From positions 1-8,723 of the forward strand of contig JALSPL010000418.1 of NCBI GenBank assembly GCA_026985975.1: a stretch of DNA of 8,723 bases, in the 5' to 3' direction. The translations under genes and the position numbers were made by a program. This document shows, piece after piece, positions 5,533 through 8,723 of this stretch. The notes under the pieces were generated by a model that saw nothing but the letters and a program-made list of their open reading frames with translations, did no database searches and was not told the DNA's origin. This stretch comes from Anaerolineae bacterium. GTDB lineage: Bacteria; Chloroflexota; Anaerolineae; J102. Position 1 is the first letter of the stretch. Every line of letters starts with the position of its first letter.

Positions 5533-5994
5533 CTAGTCACTCGACTGATTGTCGGTTTGGCCGATACTCTTTTTCCATTCCACCGACGGTTCCATCAGAT
5601 AGGCTTCATGCTCATCTCTTGACGCCTGCACCCCGTAGCCATCCCGTTTTGACACCCCCTCAGAAAGCAATGAAACAATCAGCGTGTTCATACTGACGCC
5701 TTCGCGTCGGGCCCGCTGAGCCAACCGGGCGTGAAGACTTTTTGGCATCCTGGTCACAAATTTGCCGCTATAACTGCCGCCGCTGCCAGGTTCGGGCGCG
5801 GGCAACCCCATCTCTTCCAGGGCGGCGATGGTTTCTTTCAGGGCGTCCATGCCGTTGGCGATAGCTTCGTCAACGGTATCGCCATCCGAAATGCACTCTG
5901 AAAAATCGGGGAATGAGATCAGAAAGCCTCCGCCATCCTCGTCTGAAAGAGGCCGTATTTCGAAAGGATATCGTGACAGATCACGCATGGTCAT
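5533..5994 (-). CDS. hicB: Antitoxin, HicB family
   Basis: HicB neutralises the HicA mRNA interferase and usually represses its own operon. The 153-residue protein has the expected two parts. The N-terminal HicB fold (about 9-60) has FLISFPDFSEC, GDT and the EAIANGMDALKETI helix. The ribbon-helix-helix DNA-binding domain (about 77-113) has GKFVTRMPKSLHARLAQRA, then EGVSMNTLIVSLLSEG. A charged tail of about 40 residues follows. The ATG at 5994 overlaps the hicA stop as ATGA (5994-5991), so translation is probably coupled; a second ATG at 5988 is possible. Order is toxin first, antitoxin second, as usual for hicAB and opposite to vapBC in this window. It is tail to tail with the lipoprotein gene. 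Confidence 0.93.
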   Translation of the reverse strand: MTMRDLSRYPFEIRPLSDEDGGGFLISFPDFSECISDGDTVDEAIANGMDALKETIAALEEMGLPAPEPGSGGSYSGKFVTRMPKSLHARLAQRARREGVSMNTLIVSLLSEGVSKRDGYGVQASRDEHEAYLMEPSVEWKKSIGQTDNQSSD

Positions 5995-6218
5995 TCATCC
6001 AACACAAAAGTGACAAACTTTTTGATGTATATCGGTTTGATTGGCCGCCGGGCGGGCACGGGCAGGGTTCTCCCGTCGGTGCGAATGAAAACAACATGGT
6101 TTGTCCCTTTCTGTCGCCACGCAATGCCATAGGCCAATGCCACCGTTTTCAGGGCGTCGATTCGCCAATCGCGGGGATTTTCCCGCATTTTATGGAGAAT
6201 TTTATCAGCTCTGCTCAT
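5991..6218 (-). CDS. hicA: mRNA interferase toxin, HicA family (variant)
   Basis: HicA is a small RNA-binding protein of double-stranded-RNA-binding-like fold that cleaves mRNA. The 75-residue product has the family's central strand, WRQKGTNHVVF (34-44), then GRTLPVPARRPIKPIYIKKF, matching the usual VPxH/KP-I region before the last helix. The usual G-S-H-H motif reads G38-T39-N40-H41, so the first His is replaced by Asn while the second is kept. The N-terminal helix region is about 8 residues longer than minimal HicA. Identification is reinforced by the ATGA overlap with hicB. There is no Shine-Dalgarno before ATG 6218, which fits a leaderless or near-leaderless mRNA. Activity of the variant active site is uncertain. 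Confidence 0.85.
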   Translation of the reverse strand: MSRADKILHKMRENPRDWRIDALKTVALAYGIAWRQKGTNHVVFIRTDGRTLPVPARRPIKPIYIKKFVTFVLDE

Positions 6219-6220
6219 AA

Positions 6221-6250
6221 GATAGTATCACATTGAGTATCATAAAGCAA
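6221..6250 (-). promoter_or_regulatory. hicAB promoter and likely HicB operator
   Basis: Two direct copies of AGTATCA (plus strand, 6224-6230 and 6236-6242) are spaced 12 bases apart, about one helical turn, which suits a ribbon-helix-helix repressor. The first copy overlaps a 9-base palindrome, GATAgTATC (6221-6229). On the minus strand TTGCTT (6250-6245) and TACTAT (6227-6222) are 17 bases apart and would start RNA at or next to the hicA ATG. TATGAT (6244-6239) is an alternative -10 lacking a good -35. The repeats overlap either promoter. Confidence 0.5.
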
Positions 6251-6293
6251 ATGATGAACCAACGCCATCAATCCTCCGACGGGCGCTAACCGC

Positions 6294-7217
6294 TCATGGC
6301 GTTGACGGCCGCGGGCCCGGCGTTGCGCCCGCTATCACCCGGATCGCGCCTGGCAGCGCCCGCACAGCCACCTGCTTCGGGCCCTCGGTCTTGATCTCGC
6401 CATCCACCAGCATGGGCAAGGGATCATCGCTGTCGATCTTGATCCACGCGGTTTGGTGATAATACACGCCCGGCTCATGGATGTGCGTCCCTTTCATGGT
6501 CTTGGGCAGCAGCTTGAACACCCCCAGACGCGAACGGGCGTCGGCCACCAGGAAATCCAGCAAGCCGTCATCCTGGCGGGCGTCGGGAGCCAGAAAATAG
6601 ACGCCGCCGGTGCGGTAGCCGATGGAAATGTAGGCCATGAGCACCGGGCGTTTTTCCAGCTTCCCCTCCGCCCATTCAAACCCCGCCGCGGGCCATTTTG
6701 CCTTGAGGATGGCCTTGATCGCGCCCAGAATGTAGCGGGTTTCGCCCTGTATGCGCTGGATTTTGGCCGCCTCCATGTTGGCGATGGCCCCCAGGCCCAC
6801 GATGAAATCATTCATAAAGACATACTGATTGGCCCGCCCCAGGTCCATCACCCGAATGTGTTGCGCTTCCACCAGCAGCTTGCAGGCTGCTTCGAGATCG
6901 CTGGGGATGCCGAGCTGATAGGCGTAGTCGTTGGCCGAGCCCAGGGGAATGATCCCCAGCGCGGCCCCGGCCCGTTCGTCAGGCCCCACCATGCCGTTGA
7001 CCACCTCGCTGATGGCCCCGTCGCCGCCCGCGGCCACGATGGGATCGAAGCCCGCAACCACCGCCTCCCGGGCGAGCTCGACGCCATGCCCCGGGCCTTC
7101 TGTCTCCACCCAGTCGTAATCGTAGCCCAACTCGTCGAGGATGCGGCGCACCTCGGACGCCCGTCTACCGGCGTTCCAGCGATTGGAATAGGGATTGAGG
7201 ATGACTTTAGCGGGCAT
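6294..7217 (-). CDS. Diacylglycerol kinase-family lipid kinase (YegS/DagK-like)
   Basis: This 307-residue protein belongs to the diacylglycerol kinase catalytic family, which phosphorylates diacylglycerol or related lipids with ATP at the cytoplasmic membrane face. Visible motifs are the N-terminal strand VILNPYSNRW (5-14) and the nucleotide loop AAGGDGAISEVVNGM (62-76, GGDGA where GGDGT is commoner). IPLGSANDYA (90-99) stands for the usual GTGNDFA. DDGLLDFLV (216-224) and VDGE (271-274) follow; E274 lies where the catalytic base is expected. Length is normal. No transmembrane segment is seen, so this is the soluble YegS/DgkB type, not the integral DgkA. ATG 7217 has AGGAG 9 bases upstream. 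The lipid substrate cannot be read from sequence; bacterial homologues act on diacylglycerol, phosphatidylglycerol or sphingoid lipids. It is divergent from asnS. Confidence 0.92.
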   Translation of the reverse strand: MPAKVILNPYSNRWNAGRRASEVRRILDELGYDYDWVETEGPGHGVELAREAVVAGFDPIVAAGGDGAISEVVNGMVGPDERAGAALGIIPLGSANDYAYQLGIPSDLEAACKLLVEAQHIRVMDLGRANQYVFMNDFIVGLGAIANMEAAKIQRIQGETRYILGAIKAILKAKWPAAGFEWAEGKLEKRPVLMAYISIGYRTGGVYFLAPDARQDDGLLDFLVADARSRLGVFKLLPKTMKGTHIHEPGVYYHQTAWIKIDSDDPLPMLVDGEIKTEGPKQVAVRALPGAIRVIAGATPGPRPSTP

Positions 7218-7267
7218 AATGAAGCACTCCTGGGCCAGAAAAACGCTTTGAAGACGCCAACAGCTTC

Positions 7268-7298
7268 ATTATAACATGCCCGCAAGGGTTGTCCCATG
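7268..7298 (-). promoter_or_regulatory. Extended -10 promoter of the lipid kinase gene
   Basis: The minus strand reads TGtTATAAT, with the -10 at 7273-7268: a perfect TATAAT with the TGn extension. The hexamer 17 bases upstream is poor, which is normal for extended -10 promoters. Transcription would start near 7261 and give a leader of about 43 bases. Confidence 0.65.
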
Positions 7299-7305
7299 CT
7301 ATAAT
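7277..7305 (+). promoter_or_regulatory. Extended -10 promoter of asnS
   Basis: TGcTATAAT (7297-7305) is a perfect extended -10. No good -35 lies 16-18 bases upstream. Transcription from about 7312 gives a short leader of roughly 29 bases containing the AGGAG ribosome binding site. It overlaps the divergent lipid-kinase promoter. Confidence 0.7.
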
Positions 7306-7340
7306 CTCAGCATCAACCGATTTTCACGCGAGGAGAACTT

Positions 7341-8684
7341 ATGCCCCCCATTATCAAAATCAGCGAAGCAAAAGACTATGTAGGCCAGGTCGTCGCGGTG
7401 CGCGGCTGGCTCAAACGCAAGACCGGCAAAGGCAAGATCAACTTTCTGCGGGTGCGAGATGGCAGCGGCATCTTCCAGGCAGTGGCCTTTCGGCCCAATC
7501 TGGGAGATGAAAAATTCGCTGCGGTCAAAAGCCTGACCACCGAATCCTCCATCATCCTCACCGGCGAGATCAAGGCGGACGAGCGGGCGCCGGGCGTGCC
7601 CGGCGGCTACGAGATGGATATCCGGGATATCGAGATCGTGCAACGGGCCCAACCCTATCCCATCGCCCCCAAGGAGCATGGCGTCGAATTCTTGCTGGAT
7701 AACCGGCATCTGTGGCTGCGCAGCGACCGCCAATGGGCCATCCAGCGGGTGCGGGCCACAGTCATCCGCGCCATCCGCGACTGGCTGGATGATCACGACT
7801 TCCTGAACGTGGACACGCCCATCCTCACGCCCGCCGCTGGCGAGGGCACCACCACCCTGTTCGAAATCGATTATCATGGACAGCCCGCGTTTCTGGCCCA
7901 GACCGGGCAGCTCTACAACGAAGCCAACATTTTCGCCTTCGGCAAGGTCTATTGTTTCGGGCCCACCTTCCGGGCCGAAAAATCCAAAACCCGCCGCCAT
8001 TTGCAGGAGTTTTGGATGGTGGAGCCAGAGATCGCGTTCTGCCATTTGGATGATCTGCTGGCAATCGAGGAGCAATTCGTCTCCTACATCGTGCAGCGGA
8101 CGCTCAAAGAGCGGGCGGACGAGCTGGCGCTGTTGGGGCGGGATACATCGAAGCTGGAGAATGTCATCGCGCCCTTCCCCCGCCTGCATTATGATGACGC
8201 CGTGGCCATGGTCAACGAAGCCGCGGCCGCGGGCGTGACCGTGCCTCCCAAAGATGAGCCGCTGACGCCCATGACCTGGGGCGATGATTTTGGCGCTCCC
8301 CACGAGACCTATATCGCCAGCCAGTTCGAGAAGCCGGTCTTCGTCACCCACTATCCCACCGCGGCCAAAGCTTTTTACATGGAGCCCGACCCCAACCGGC
8401 CCGAGGTCTGCCTCAGCGCGGATCTGCTGGCCCCCGAAGGCTATGGCGAGATCACCGGCGGCAGCGAGCGCATGAGCGATCCCGACAAGCTGCTGGCCGC
8501 CATCCACAGCCAGGGCCTGCCCGAAGAAGCCTTCGACTGGTATCTCGACCTGCGCAAATACGGCTCGGTTCCGCACAGCGGCTTCGGCCTGGGCCTGGAG
8601 CGCACCGTGGCCTGGATCACGGGCGTCAAGAGCGTGCGCGAGGCCATCGCCTTTCCCCGCGTCCTCGGGCGCGTCAAGCCGTGA
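7341..8684 (+). CDS. asnS: Asparaginyl-tRNA synthetase
   Basis: AsnRS charges tRNA-Asn with asparagine in the cytoplasm. The 447-residue protein is full length for the family. An OB-fold anticodon-binding domain spans about 15-100 (VVAVRGWLKRK, KINFLRVRDGSG). The class IIb catalytic core follows: motif 1 around FLNVDTPILTP (154-164), the amino-acid loop FLAQTGQLYNEA (184-195), motif 2 FRAEKSKTRRHLQEFWMVEPE (210-230), and motif 3 GFGLGLERTVAWITG (414-428). The HYPTAAKAFYM stretch (337-347) is of the AsnRS rather than the AspRS type. The end, IAFPRVLGR, differs slightly from the common PFPRTPGR. The start is clear: ATG 7341 with AGGAG 5 bases upstream. An asnS gene implies direct charging of tRNA-Asn in this organism. 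Confidence 0.95.
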   Translation: MPPIIKISEAKDYVGQVVAVRGWLKRKTGKGKINFLRVRDGSGIFQAVAFRPNLGDEKFAAVKSLTTESSIILTGEIKADERAPGVPGGYEMDIRDIEIVQRAQPYPIAPKEHGVEFLLDNRHLWLRSDRQWAIQRVRATVIRAIRDWLDDHDFLNVDTPILTPAAGEGTTTLFEIDYHGQPAFLAQTGQLYNEANIFAFGKVYCFGPTFRAEKSKTRRHLQEFWMVEPEIAFCHLDDLLAIEEQFVSYIVQRTLKERADELALLGRDTSKLENVIAPFPRLHYDDAVAMVNEAAAAGVTVPPKDEPLTPMTWGDDFGAPHETYIASQFEKPVFVTHYPTAAKAFYMEPDPNRPEVCLSADLLAPEGYGEITGGSERMSDPDKLLAAIHSQGLPEEAFDWYLDLRKYGSVPHSGFGLGLERTVAWITGVKSVREAIAFPRVLGRVKP

Positions 8685-8688
8685 GGAT

Positions 8689-8723
8689 CAGTAAACAGTA
8701 AACAGTAAGCAGTAAGCAGTAAG
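8689..8723. repeat. Tandem 7-base repeat after asnS
   Basis: Five uninterrupted units of CAGTAAR (two CAGTAAA, then three CAGTAAG) fill 8689-8723 and reach the window edge, so the array may be longer. It starts 4 bases after the asnS stop. There is no hairpin or coding potential. The unit length equals that of the repeats in the metB leader, though the sequence differs. Confidence 0.85.

Noticed and set aside
7299..8576. 425-codon minus-strand open frame opposite asnS
   Set aside because: asnS is unambiguous by class II motifs. The antisense product shows no domain and arises from codon bias.

Overview
This window looks like a chromosomal segment from a GC-rich bacterium. Chloroflexota (an Anaerolineae or Caldilineae relative) is my best guess. 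It rests on gene content, the short-period intergenic repeats and the style of the lipoprotein, not on a marker gene, so confidence is modest. Most genes have strong G/C bias at third codon positions, which explains the many long antisense reading frames. The two toxin-antitoxin modules look more AT-rich and less biased.

Layout. Positions 1-273 (+) hold the 3' end of cobU (cobalamin nucleotide-loop assembly). It converges on a vapBC-type toxin-antitoxin pair (minus strand, 951 to 314). Next comes a two-gene minus-strand operon: a cystathionine gamma-synthase gene (2810 to 1557) overlapping by ATGA with a small nucleotidyltransferase-fold gene (1560 to 1078). Upstream of the synthase is a 420-base gene-free leader. 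It contains a sigma70-type promoter (3171-3199), a SAM-I (S-box) riboswitch aptamer (3002-3112), a 15-nt antiterminator, a Rho-independent terminator (2947-2978), and an inverted array of 7-base repeats (2831-2922). Methionine-pathway expression is therefore probably shut off by S-adenosylmethionine through transcription termination, and the nucleotidyltransferase gene should follow the same control.

Further right is an unrecognised 219-residue protein gene (minus, 3889 to 3230). It is divergent from a lipoprotein gene (+, 4046-5530) encoding a lipobox, a Pro/Thr linker, a central domain and two tandem Gmad2/Ig-like repeats. That gene runs tail to tail, 2 bases apart, into a hicAB toxin-antitoxin pair (minus, 6218 to 5533). 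Last are a diacylglycerol-kinase-family lipid kinase gene (minus, 7217 to 6294) and asnS, asparaginyl-tRNA synthetase (+, 7341-8684). These two diverge from back-to-back extended -10 promoters. The window ends in a tandem 7-base repeat that may continue beyond it.

No tRNA, rRNA, CRISPR array or insertion sequence was seen. The most informative system is the SAM-riboswitch-controlled synthase/nucleotidyltransferase operon. The riboswitch class is well known; its coupling to this nucleotidyltransferase is what merits a second look.
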